Shown: positions 8,636 to 15,596 of the stretch, piece after piece
Numbering within the stretch: position 1 is the first letter of the stretch
Layout of the letters: every line of letters begins with the position of its first letter
Assembly: GCA_016179765.1 (NCBI GenBank)
Contig: JACPCL010000038.1
Location: forward strand, 1-49,564
Source: Chloroflexota bacterium
GTDB taxonomy: Bacteria > Chloroflexota > Dehalococcoidia > Lucifugimonadales > JACPCL1
Direction: 5' to 3'
Length of the DNA: 49,564 nt
The notes under the pieces: generated by a model
Told to the model about the DNA's origin: nothing
Database searches by the model: none
Seen by the model: the letters and a program-made list of their open reading frames with translations, nothing else
Program-made: the position numbers and the translations under genes

Positions 8636-9871
8636 ATGTACGCCGAAATCGTCGCCTCCGGCACCGAGCTCCTCATGGGCGAGACCCAGGACACCGACTC
8701 CTCCTATCTGGGCGCTCGCCTGCCGGCCCTGGGGTTGGAGCTGCGCCAGATCACTCTGGTGGGTGACGACATGGAGCGGTACGTAGAGGTGCTGGAACGC
8801 TCCTGGAAGCGCAACCCATTTACCTTCACTACGGGCGGCCTTGGCCCCACAGTGGACGACGTGACCCGGGAGGCCATCGCCCAGGTGTTTGGCGAGCAGG
8901 TGTATGTGGATGGCCAGCAGCGACAGGTGCTGATAGACCTGTTCAAGAGCCGCAGTACGGAGATGCCTGTGCGCAACATCAAACAGGCGTGGCTCATCCC
9001 CTCGGCCAGGGCCATTCCCAACCGCATGGGCACCGCCCCCGGCTGGTGGGCCGAGAAGGAAGGCCGCGTGATCGTCGCTATGCCTGGGCCGCCCAGGGAG
9101 CTGTACGAGATGTGGGAAGGGCAGGTTGTCCCGCAGATCAAGGAGCGAGTCAAGGGCAGCGTTGTCCTCACCCGCACCATCAAGACCATTGGTCTGGGCG
9201 AGGCCCTGGTGGACGAGATGGCCACTGAGGTTCTCGGCATCCAGAACCCCTATGTAGGCACCTACGCCAAGCCCGATGGCATCTACCTGCGCGTCATTGC
9301 ACGGGGCAGCACCGAAGGCGAGGCCCAGGCTCTGCTGGCCCCCGTGGACGAAAAACTGCGCCGCATCTTTGACAAGAGCGTCTGGGGCATTGACGACGAG
9401 ACGGTGGAGGAACGCGTCGGAACCCTGCTGCATCAGCAGGGGCTGACACTGGCCACCATGGAGTCCTGCACCGGCGGCCAGCTTGCTGACCTGATCACCA
9501 ACGTCGCCGGCAGCTCCCGTTATTATAAGGGCGGCATCATCTCCTACACCAACGAGCTGAAGATAGCCTCTGGAGTTCCGGCCCACCTTATAGAGACCCA
9601 CGGCGCCGTTAGCGAGCCGGTGGCCGCAGCCATGGCCCAGGCCGCTCGTATGCGATTGAATGCAGACCTGGGCGTAGGCATCACGGGCGTGGCCGGCCCC
9701 GAGGCGTTAGAAGGCAAGCCGCCAGGCACCGTCTTCATCGGCGTCGCCGACGCCAAGGCAGCCAAGGCCAGCGCCTACCGATTCCCAGCCAACAACCGTG
9801 GCCTGGTCAAGCGTCGCGCCGTGACATCGGCGCTGCTGGCTCTGCGGGGCCACCTCACGAGTGCTGTCTAG
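8636..9871 (+). CDS. cinA: CinA family protein (nicotinamide-nucleotide amidohydrolase)
   Basis: A 411-residue two-domain protein. The N-terminal half is a MoCF-like/COG1058 domain (MYAEIVASGTELLMGE, TTGGLGPTVDDVTREAI), often an ADP-ribose pyrophosphatase-type activity. The C-terminal half is the PncC domain (ATMESCTGGQLADLITNVAGSS, YYKGGIISYTNELK, GVGITGVAGPE), which deamidates NMN in pyridine nucleotide recycling. The start at 8636 is chosen because MYAEIVASGTEL is the canonical beginning; the open frame starts earlier but encodes low-complexity leader. It is divergent from the ligase gene and followed by about 400 bp without a gene. Confidence 0.93.
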   Translation: MYAEIVASGTELLMGETQDTDSSYLGARLPALGLELRQITLVGDDMERYVEVLERSWKRNPFTFTTGGLGPTVDDVTREAIAQVFGEQVYVDGQQRQVLIDLFKSRSTEMPVRNIKQAWLIPSARAIPNRMGTAPGWWAEKEGRVIVAMPGPPRELYEMWEGQVVPQIKERVKGSVVLTRTIKTIGLGEALVDEMATEVLGIQNPYVGTYAKPDGIYLRVIARGSTEGEAQALLAPVDEKLRRIFDKSVWGIDDETVEERVGTLLHQQGLTLATMESCTGGQLADLITNVAGSSRYYKGGIISYTNELKIASGVPAHLIETHGAVSEPVAAAMAQAARMRLNADLGVGITGVAGPEALEGKPPGTVFIGVADAKAAKASAYRFPANNRGLVKRRAVTSALLALRGHLTSAV

Positions 9872-10212
9872 TCCCCCGAAGAATGCCCATGGACAGAATA
9901 AGCTATTCGGTCAACCAGGAGGGTTTCACCCCTACCTCAGTCCTCTCCCGTCAAGGGGGAGGAAGCCCGCCCCTTCCCCCCTTGTGGGGGAAGGCAGGGA
10001 TAGGGGGTAAAGTCGTGCCCGCCAAAGCATAAGTAATTGGTTAATGACCATAAGTCGGGAGTTAGCGACTTCTCAACCTGGCGCCTTATTGCAAAGGATG
10101 CTAAGGCGCTGCTCCCGAGGGAACGGAACCCGGAGGGGGCTTCGTTGACGCGCCCCCTTAGGAATGTTAGCCTTGACCTATCCACTAACGCAGGGCATTG
10201 TCCCAAGCAAGT
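9872..10212. other. gene-free spacer with a dispersed repeat
   Basis: No credible gene is seen. The stretch holds a 39-nt repeat (9929-9967) with a close match at 47735-47773, a G-rich/C-rich hairpin beside it (9968-10010), and GC-rich inverted segments around 10085-10160. The promoter of the next gene begins at 10213. Confidence 0.6.
9929..9967 (+). repeat. 39-nt dispersed intergenic repeat, copy 1
   Basis: It begins CCCCTACCTCAGTCCTC and ends GGGGGAGGAAGCC; the segment at 47735-47773 is the same length and differs at only a few positions. The inner part (CTCCC...GGGAG) can fold. Both copies lie between genes. Confidence 0.7.
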
Positions 10213-10241
10213 TTGACAACGGGGACTCCAGGCAAAATACT
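10213..10241 (+). promoter_or_regulatory. sigma70-type promoter for nitronate monooxygenase
   Basis: TTGACA at 10213-10218, a 17-nt spacer, then AATACT at 10236-10241. The start codon is at 10277, giving a leader of about 30 nt that contains the AAAGGGGA ribosome site. Confidence 0.6.
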
Positions 10242-10276
10242 GTTGCAGCCTTACTTCAACTCCTGAAAGGGGATCT

Positions 10277-11743
10277 GTGTCTCATTCTGAATATCCCCTT
10301 CTGATTCAAGGCGGCATGGGAGTCAACGTTTCCAACTGGCAACTGGCTAGAGCTGTAGCATCCGCGGGAGACCGCTTGGGTGTTAGGACCATGGGCGTGG
10401 TTTCCGGGACCGGGATAGGAATCGTCGTTGCCAGGCGACTGCAAGATGGTGACCCAGGGGGACATATCCGCAAGGCTTTTGATGCTTTCCCCTATTCAGA
10501 GATGGCTGATCGTGTTTGGGACGCCTGGTACGTGGAAGGGGGAAAGCCCGAAGGCAAACCTTATAAATCCATCCCAATGGTTAATTTTAAGCTGAGACTT
10601 GACGTAGCTGAGCTGATAGTTTGTGCCAATTTTGCGGAGGTTTGGTTGGCGAAACAGGGCCACAACGGTCCCATTGGCATAAACTATCTGGAAAAAATAC
10701 AAACCCCTCGCCTACCAGAAATCCTGGGAGCAATGATTGCGGGAGTGGATGTTGTCTTGATGGGAGCGGGGATCCCGCACCAGGTCCCAGGAGTGCTGGA
10801 CAGGTTTGCCGCCTACGAGCCTGCCTCCTACTACTTGGACGTTGTAGGCGCTGGGTCTAGAGAGTTCCCAATGGCCCTTGACCCAGCCAGCATCGTGCCT
10901 GAAAGATTCGTCGGGCGATTGAGAAGGCCGCGGTTCTTCGCCATAGTCGCCACCCACGTTCTCGCGCAATTTCTTTCCGATCCCCGCAGGACCACGGGAC
11001 GAGTTGACGGATTTATTGCCGAAGGCCCAACTGCCGGAGGCCATAACGCACCCCCGAGGGACAGGTCAAAGTTTAATCAGCGAGGTGAGCCGGTTTACGG
11101 TGAAAAAGATACGGTGGACCCACGAAAGATGCGGGAGTTGGGAAGACCTTTTTGGTTGGCGGGTTCATACGCCCATCCACAAAAACTGACGGAAGCCCTG
11201 GCTGAGGGCGCCGCTGGATGTCAGATGGGCTCCATATTTGCTCTTTGCGAAGAATCCGGTTTAAGGGTGGACCTGAAACGGGAGCTAAGGCGGTTAGCTT
11301 TTAGGCGTCATCTAGACGTAGTAGCGGACTCCAGAAGTTCCCCCTCTGGTTTTCCCTTCAACGTGGCGCAGCTTTCCGGAACCGTATCAGACGCAGAAGC
11401 CCATGATGCCAGGACAAGGATATGTGATATTGGTTACCTAAGACATGCTTACAAGACCGAGCGTGGGGCGATCGCTTTTCGTTGCCCTTCTGAACCGGTT
11501 GATACCTATATCAAAAGGGGCGGTAAGATTGAGGACACTGAAGGGAGAAAGTGCCTTTGTAATGGGCTTTTGTCCGCTGTGGGGCTAGCACAAATGCATC
11601 ACTGGGGGGAGGAGCTACCGATTGTAACTCTAGGTCGCAACACAGATTTCATCCATGACCTTATTGACGATGAAGAGGGGCGGTATACAGCAGCGGACGC
11701 GCTCCGGTATTTGCTCGGAAAGCACTCCCGTTTGCTCAACTGA
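10277..11743 (+). CDS. nitronate monooxygenase / 2-nitropropane dioxygenase family flavoprotein
   Basis: A 488-residue FMN-dependent TIM-barrel protein. Evidence: YPLLIQGGMGVNVSNWQLARAV at the start, GVRTMGVVSGTG, and EGPTAGGHNAPPR, the glycine-rich signature with the catalytic-region His. The family oxidises alkyl nitronates such as propionate-3-nitronate; many members have unproven substrates, and FabK-like enoyl reductases share the fold. It is longer than typical forms (about 320-360 residues), with a C-terminal extension containing cysteines (CLCNGLLSAVGLAQMHH). The start is GTG at 10277 with AAAGGGGA 5-10 nt upstream. Its base composition is less GC-rich than its neighbours. TenA follows after 8 nt, so the two are probably co-transcribed. 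Confidence 0.82.
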   Translation: MSHSEYPLLIQGGMGVNVSNWQLARAVASAGDRLGVRTMGVVSGTGIGIVVARRLQDGDPGGHIRKAFDAFPYSEMADRVWDAWYVEGGKPEGKPYKSIPMVNFKLRLDVAELIVCANFAEVWLAKQGHNGPIGINYLEKIQTPRLPEILGAMIAGVDVVLMGAGIPHQVPGVLDRFAAYEPASYYLDVVGAGSREFPMALDPASIVPERFVGRLRRPRFFAIVATHVLAQFLSDPRRTTGRVDGFIAEGPTAGGHNAPPRDRSKFNQRGEPVYGEKDTVDPRKMRELGRPFWLAGSYAHPQKLTEALAEGAAGCQMGSIFALCEESGLRVDLKRELRRLAFRRHLDVVADSRSSPSGFPFNVAQLSGTVSDAEAHDARTRICDIGYLRHAYKTERGAIAFRCPSEPVDTYIKRGGKIEDTEGRKCLCNGLLSAVGLAQMHHWGEELPIVTLGRNTDFIHDLIDDEEGRYTAADALRYLLGKHSRLLN

Positions 11744-11751
11744 ATCCACCT

Positions 11752-12405
11752 ATGCCATCCTTCTCTGAACAACTCAGGGCAGAGGCCCAGCCTCTGTGGG
11801 AGCGCATCTTCCAGCACCCCTTCCTGCGGGAGGCGCGAGAGAAACGCCTGCCCGTGGAGAAGTTCCGCTACTACATCCTCCAGGACTTCCATTACCTGGA
11901 GTCCTTCGCCCGCACCGTCGCCATCGCCCTGGGCAAAGCCCCAGACTCAGAGTCGGTGGAGGCGCTGGCCAAGCGCGTCCTCACTCCCATAGAGCGGCCC
12001 TTGCACCGGCAGTTGCTTGCGTTGGTGGAGGTGACGCCGGAGGAGGCGGCCCGCGCCCACCCTGCGCCGACTAACCTGGCCTACACCAACCACATGCTCG
12101 TCACCGCCTTCCAGCACGGCCTCGGCCCCACGGCCGCCGCCCTCCTGCCCTGCCCCTGGACGTACCACCACTTGGGCGACGTGCTGGGCAAGATAGAGCA
12201 TCCCATCTACGGCCCATGGTCAGACTTCTATCTGCAAGGCGCGTTGGAGCACAGCGTCCAGGCTTGGCGTGACTTCGTGGACCAGGCAGCGACGACCGCC
12301 GGCCCCGCCGAACAGGAGGCCATGCGCCAAGCCTTCCTTACCAGCAGCCGCTACGAGTTGCTGTTCTGGGACATGGCGTACAAGATGGAGCGGTGGCCGG
12401 CCTAA
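11752..12405 (+). CDS. tenA: TenA-family protein (thiaminase II / aminopyrimidine aminohydrolase)
   Basis: A 217-residue all-helical TenA protein. It carries LPVEKFRYYILQDFHYLESFAR near residue 40 and the nucleophile motif LLPCPWTYHHLG with Cys at residue 134, as in Bacillus TenA. The class hydrolyses thiamin degradation products to salvage the HMP pyrimidine. It begins 8 nt after the nitronate monooxygenase stop, so the two form an operon. No TPP riboswitch was recognised upstream. Confidence 0.9.
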   Translation: MPSFSEQLRAEAQPLWERIFQHPFLREAREKRLPVEKFRYYILQDFHYLESFARTVAIALGKAPDSESVEALAKRVLTPIERPLHRQLLALVEVTPEEAARAHPAPTNLAYTNHMLVTAFQHGLGPTAAALLPCPWTYHHLGDVLGKIEHPIYGPWSDFYLQGALEHSVQAWRDFVDQAATTAGPAEQEAMRQAFLTSSRYELLFWDMAYKMERWPA

Positions 12406-12453
12406 CCCCCTCGTTCCCTCCTTCGCCCCGATTACATCGGGACTCAAGGCCTG

Positions 12454-12472
12454 CCCTGAGCCTGCCGAAGGG
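12454..12472. repeat. 19-nt palindromic intergenic motif
   Basis: CCCTGAGCCTGCCGAAGGG resembles the widespread CCCTGAGCTTGTCGAAGGG intergenic motif of many GC-rich bacteria. Its outer bases (CCCT/AGGG) pair. It lies downstream of tenA. Confidence 0.5.
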
Positions 12473-12509
12473 ACAGGCTCTTCCCGATGCGGGAAGGGGA
12501 AGGAAAGCA

Positions 12510-12554
12510 TGTGAAGCTGTGGGTTGCGGCTTAGCCGCAACCCACAGCTTCACA
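12510..12554. repeat. long perfect hairpin
   Basis: Two 21-nt perfect arms (12510-12530 and 12534-12554) separated by the loop TTA. There is no T-tract on either side, so it is not a classical terminator. It sits between tenA and the convergent small gene at 12713-12787. Confidence 0.75.
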
Positions 12555-12658
12555 CATCATAGTCCTCCTCTCCATTGGGGAGAGGTTAAACCCCACGCGG
12601 GAGGGAAAAGGGCCCAGAAAAGGCTTGCCAGGCAGAGGCAGCACAAGCACAAATAAAA

Positions 12659-12687
12659 GCGGGCCATCCACGTTAGGATGGCCCGCT
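12659..12687 (-). terminator. rho-independent terminator of the 24-residue gene
   Basis: On the minus strand the stem GCGGGCCATCC, loop TAACGT and its complement GGATGGCCCGC are followed by TTTTATTT. It begins 26 nt after the TAA of the small gene. Confidence 0.8.
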
Positions 12688-12712
12688 TCCCACCCATAAG
12701 AAGGTGGTGTAG

Positions 12713-12787
12713 TTACATCTTGCCACCCTTTTTGGTAGCAGGCTTCTTTCCACCAGCCTTGTTATGAGTAGCGCACGTTGCACACAT
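12713..12787 (-). CDS. 24-residue CxxC, lysine-rich small protein
   Basis: A complete small gene: MCATCATH at the start, then a Gly/Lys-rich tail ending KKGGKM. Support for its reality is unusually strong for such a short frame: a perfect AAAGGAGGTGAT ribosome site 4-5 nt before the ATG, a TTGACA -35 at 12839-12844 (minus strand) with a 17-nt spacer to CAACAT, and a T-tailed hairpin terminator just after the stop. Two Cys and a His (C2-x2-C5-x2-H8) could bind a metal; the basic tail could contact nucleic acid. I do not recognise a family. A longer reading of the same frame (to 12991) runs through the promoter and is unlikely. Confidence 0.7.
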   Translation of the reverse strand: MCATCATHNKAGGKKPATKKGGKM

Positions 12788-12815
12788 ATAATCACCTCCT
12801 TTCTTAGTGCATACT

Positions 12816-12844
12816 ATGTTGCTCCTATTCTCGGCGATTGTCAA
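12816..12844 (-). promoter_or_regulatory. promoter of the 24-residue gene
   Basis: Minus-strand TTGACA (12839-12844), 17-nt spacer, then a weak -10 CAACAT (12816-12821). Leader length to the ATG at 12787 would be about 20 nt. Confidence 0.5.
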
Positions 12845-12944
12845 TGCCTTTCCTTGCACTGATCTGCAGGAGGATAGAGAAACCACTGCACCCTTGGGGT
12901 AAAATAGACGGAACCGCAATAACATTGCCAGGCCGTGAGGCTCC

Positions 12945-13733
12945 ATGCTAGACTCCAAGGCCTTCGCTCCCCTGGACAGCGCTGAGGTCATTGCCTTCCT
13001 CTTTCATCCCCGGCGGGAATGGACTCAGCCCCCTGCTGGGGCCTTGGACCATGCTATCCCGCTCCTGGCGGACGTCACCCTCCTCTGTCGCTCCTACGCC
13101 GCCAGGCCCTCCAGCCCGGTCGTTCTCTTCTTTCACGGCAATGCCGAGATCGCCTGTGACTACGACGACGTGGCCCGGCTTTTCCGGGAACTGGACCTGA
13201 GCCTGTTCGTGGCGGACTACCGCGGCTACGGGAACAGCACGGGGGTACCCTCCTTCACGGCTTTCCTCCAAGACGCCGAGGCCGTGTACCGCTACGTCCT
13301 GGACATGCGGAGGGCCAAGGGGCTCTCCCCTACCCTCTTCCTCATGGGCCGCTCTCTGGGCAGCGCCCCTGCCCTAGCGCTCGCCAGCGCCCATCCGGAG
13401 GCGGTGCGCGGACTCATCATAGAGAGCGGCTTCGGCAGTCCGGCGCGCCTCCTGGCCTACCTGGGCATGCCCCTCGGCGAGGACGAGGCCCCGCAGGTGG
13501 AGGAGGCCAGCCAGCGGCTGGTAAAGGGCGTCACCGCGCCGGCCCTTATCATCCACGGCGCAAACGACCTGCTCGTGCCCCTCTCCGAGGCCCAGTACCT
13601 GCACGACGACCTGGGCAGCAAAGAGAAAACGCTGATCGTTATCCCGCGGGCTGCCCACAACAACATCCTGACGGTTGGGGAGCAGCGCTACTTCTGGGCC
13701 ATAGACCAGTTCACGCGAGGCAAAACGTGGTGA
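12945..13733 (+). CDS. alpha/beta hydrolase (Bem46/ABHD13-like)
   Basis: A 262-residue serine hydrolase. HGNAE near residue 64 gives the oxyanion turn, GRSLGS places the nucleophile at Ser137, HGANDLLVP the acid at Asp208, and AAHNN the His at 238, so the triad is complete. No signal peptide is seen and the enzyme should be cytoplasmic. The substrate is unknown; relatives are esterases or peptidases of the Bem46 type. The gene stands alone: the upstream small gene is divergent and a palindrome at 13735 follows the stop immediately. Confidence 0.88.
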   Translation: MLDSKAFAPLDSAEVIAFLFHPRREWTQPPAGALDHAIPLLADVTLLCRSYAARPSSPVVLFFHGNAEIACDYDDVARLFRELDLSLFVADYRGYGNSTGVPSFTAFLQDAEAVYRYVLDMRRAKGLSPTLFLMGRSLGSAPALALASAHPEAVRGLIIESGFGSPARLLAYLGMPLGEDEAPQVEEASQRLVKGVTAPALIIHGANDLLVPLSEAQYLHDDLGSKEKTLIVIPRAAHNNILTVGEQRYFWAIDQFTRGKTW

Positions 13734-13734
13734 A

Positions 13735-13770
13735 ATACATAGGGGCGACGCCTGCGTCGCCCCTATGTAT
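13735..13770. repeat. REP-like palindrome (variant)
   Basis: Perfect 17-bp arms (13735-13751 and 13754-13770) with core TAGGGGCGACGC / GCGTCGCCCCTA, lying directly after the hydrolase stop. It has the same outer design (TAGGGGCG...CGCCCCTA) as the palindromes around the RAYT gene at 40.3-40.9 kb. It could also act as a bidirectional terminator. Confidence 0.7.
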
Positions 13771-13801
13771 GTTACTAGAAAGCTATCCAACCCTCTTCAC
13801 C

Positions 13802-14215
13802 CTATCTCCAATAGATGGTCGCTTGATACTTTACTATTTTGTTAGAGAAGGTAGAAAACGAGTTGTCAAAGCGGAGTGTGTATGTACCGGGAACAGAGGC
13901 AATGAAGCTGAATCCTTTCTGGCCGCTTACAATTCCTGCATTGACTACTACAGTACTAAAAGGGTCAAAGACGGTGAACTTAACATCGTTTCCTGACCCG
14001 CCTTGGATATCAAGCTGTCCCACTACCCTATTGCTGACATTCAACTGAAGCGGGATGTCTTTATATGTGCCAGGGGCTACAGCCACGGAATCTTGAGCAT
14101 TCAGGGGGCTAGGCGTAGGGGTTGGCTTACTAACGAGAGGTACTTGGCCGCCGCACGCTAGGGAAAGAATCAGAAAAAGCGCACTGAGTCCCAACTGGAC
14201 ACGAGAGTTTAGCAT
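13802..14215 (-). CDS. predicted lipoprotein, function unknown
   Basis: 137 residues beginning at the ATG at 14215, which has AAGGAG seven bases upstream. A lipoprotein signal peptide is clear: a hydrophobic stretch followed by the lipobox LSLAC. A Thr/Pro linker (KPTPTPSP) leads to a beta-rich domain (VGQLDIQGGSGNDVKF, GTYTLRFDNSFS) resembling GOLD/PPC-type beta-sandwich domains. It should be anchored to the outer face of the membrane. It is divergent from the XRE regulator at 14336 and shares its intergenic region with the palindromic operator. Confidence 0.65.
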   Translation of the reverse strand: MLNSRVQLGLSALFLILSLACGGQVPLVSKPTPTPSPLNAQDSVAVAPGTYKDIPLQLNVSNRVVGQLDIQGGSGNDVKFTVFDPFSTVVVNAGIVSGQKGFSFIASVPGTYTLRFDNSFSTFSNKIVKYQATIYWR

Positions 14216-14265
14216 CGTGACGCTCCTTCTGTAGGCCAAGCCAATCTACTGTTTCGGATAACTGC

Positions 14266-14274
14266 TGGTATAAT
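14266..14274 (+). promoter_or_regulatory. extended -10 promoter of the XRE gene
   Basis: TGGTATAAT is a perfect extended -10 (TGn-TATAAT). No strong -35 is seen, as is common for this class. The predicted start site (about 14281) falls inside the palindrome at 14277-14307. Confidence 0.65.
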
Positions 14275-14276
14275 AG

Positions 14277-14307
14277 CACAGATTATGTGATATTCACATA
14301 ATCTGTG
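14277..14307. promoter_or_regulatory. 31-bp palindromic operator
   Basis: CACAGATTATGTGA, central TAT, then its exact reverse complement. It begins 3 nt after the -10 box and covers the expected transcription start of the XRE gene, so binding would block transcription. The inner half-sites TGTGA-N3-TCACA have the wrong spacing for CRP (N6), and autoregulation by the XRE protein is the simplest reading. Confidence 0.7.
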
Positions 14308-14335
14308 CCCCTTACTACACGGAAAATGGCCCACG

Positions 14336-14578
14336 ATGAAGAATATCGTGGGCCCCCGGATTAGAAATGCCCGACTCCAGCGTGGCAATAGGATTAGCCA
14401 GGAAGAACTTGCTGCGCGCCTACAAGCCTTGGGTGTTGACTTGGATCAAGGAGCCATCTCCCGCATTGAGAATGGCGACCGTCAGGTCACAGACATTGAG
14501 GTTTTGGGAGTTTGCCTTGCGCTCGGTATCAGCATGAACGATCTCTTTGAGGGTACCGAACTACCCCAGCAAACGTAA
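14336..14578 (+). CDS. XRE-family helix-turn-helix regulator
   Basis: An 80-residue single-domain protein: RIRNARLQRGNRISQEELAARL and LDQGAISRIENGDRQVTDIEVLG are the Cro/C1-type HTH (helices 2 and 3), and the protein ends soon after. It is likely a dimeric repressor acting on its own promoter through the operator at 14277-14307, and perhaps on the divergent lipoprotein gene at 14215. The next gene's best start lies 46 nt after the stop. Confidence 0.85.
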   Translation: MKNIVGPRIRNARLQRGNRISQEELAARLQALGVDLDQGAISRIENGDRQVTDIEVLGVCLALGISMNDLFEGTELPQQT

Positions 14579-14624
14579 GCCCCACGCTCTACACAATGAC
14601 ACAACTGCGAAAGGACTCGTCACC

Positions 14625-15596
14625 ATGGCCCTCCTCCTGAAAGAAGCCGATGTCCAGAAGCTGCTCACCATGGACATGGCCTTGTATGCCGTGGAGGAGG
14701 CCTTCCGCCAGCGGGGCCGCGGCAGGGCATCGGTGCGCCCTCGCACCCGTATGCCCATGCCCGGAGGCGGCCAGAGCCTCATGGCTGGCTGGGTCGGCGG
14801 CGCCATCAACGCCTACGGCCTCAAGGTGTACGGCGGCCCCCGCGCCAGCGTCACGGTCCGTCCCACCGGCATGATTGTGATGCTGTACGACGGCGGGACC
14901 GGCCAGCTCCTGGCCATCGTGGAGGCCAACCACCTGGGGCGTATACGCACCGGCGCGGCCAGCGGCGTCGCCACCAAGTACATGGCCAGCCCCGATGCCT
15001 CCACCGTCGGCGTCATCGGTACCGGCGGCCAGGCTGCCACGCAGCTTGAAGCCGTCTGCCGCGTGCGAGAGGTCCGCTACGCCTGGGTCTACAGCCGCAC
15101 GCCGGAGCACCGCAGCGCCTTCGCCCGCCAGATGAACCAGAAGCTAGGCATCCCCGTCATGGCTGTGGACAGCGCCGAGGAGTGCGTCGCCAACGCCGAG
15201 ATCGTCGTCACCATCACCAACTCCGCCACGCCCGTGCTGGAGGGCAAGTGGCTGGGCGACGGCTGCCACGTGAACGCCGCCGGTAGCAACAACCCCCTGC
15301 ACGCCGAAATTGACGTGGAGGCCATCCGCCACGCTGCCCTGATTGCTGCCGACGACGTGCCGCAGGCGAAGGTAGAGTGCGGCGAACTCATCGCCGCCGT
15401 GAGCCGCGGCGTCCTGGTGTGGGAGCAGGTGCAGGAGCTGGGCGACATCGTGGCGGGCCGCATCCCGGGCAGGCCATCGCCAGGGGCCATCACCCTGTTT
15501 GAGTCCCAGGGCATCGGCGCCGAGGACGTGGCCGCCGCCCGCGCGGTCTACGAGGCCGCCCTTAAGGCAGGCGCAGGCCAGGAGATTCCCCTCTAG
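14625..15596 (+). CDS. ornithine cyclodeaminase/mu-crystallin family protein
   Basis: A 323-residue NAD(P)-dependent enzyme of the OCD/mu-crystallin family. The N-terminal dimerisation part starts MALLLKEADVQKLLTMDMA, and the Rossmann domain carries STVGVIGTGGQAATQLEAV near residue 130. Members include ornithine cyclodeaminase, alanine dehydrogenase and imine reductases; the reaction here is not decided. The start at 14625 has AAAGGA upstream and gives the expected N-terminus; the longer frame from 14547 overlaps the XRE gene. Its stop shares the sequence CTAG with the stop of the convergent MFS gene. Confidence 0.87.
   Translation: MALLLKEADVQKLLTMDMALYAVEEAFRQRGRGRASVRPRTRMPMPGGGQSLMAGWVGGAINAYGLKVYGGPRASVTVRPTGMIVMLYDGGTGQLLAIVEANHLGRIRTGAASGVATKYMASPDASTVGVIGTGGQAATQLEAVCRVREVRYAWVYSRTPEHRSAFARQMNQKLGIPVMAVDSAEECVANAEIVVTITNSATPVLEGKWLGDGCHVNAAGSNNPLHAEIDVEAIRHAALIAADDVPQAKVECGELIAAVSRGVLVWEQVQELGDIVAGRIPGRPSPGAITLFESQGIGAEDVAAARAVYEAALKAGAGQEIPL

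Noticed and set aside
10212-10277. TPP riboswitch upstream of the tenA operon
   Set aside because: None of the conserved thi-box sequences were found in the leader.
14277-14307. CRP/FNR binding site
   Set aside because: The half-sites TGTGA and TCACA are 3 nt apart, not 6 as for CRP, and the perfect 14-bp arms better fit an operator for the adjacent XRE protein.
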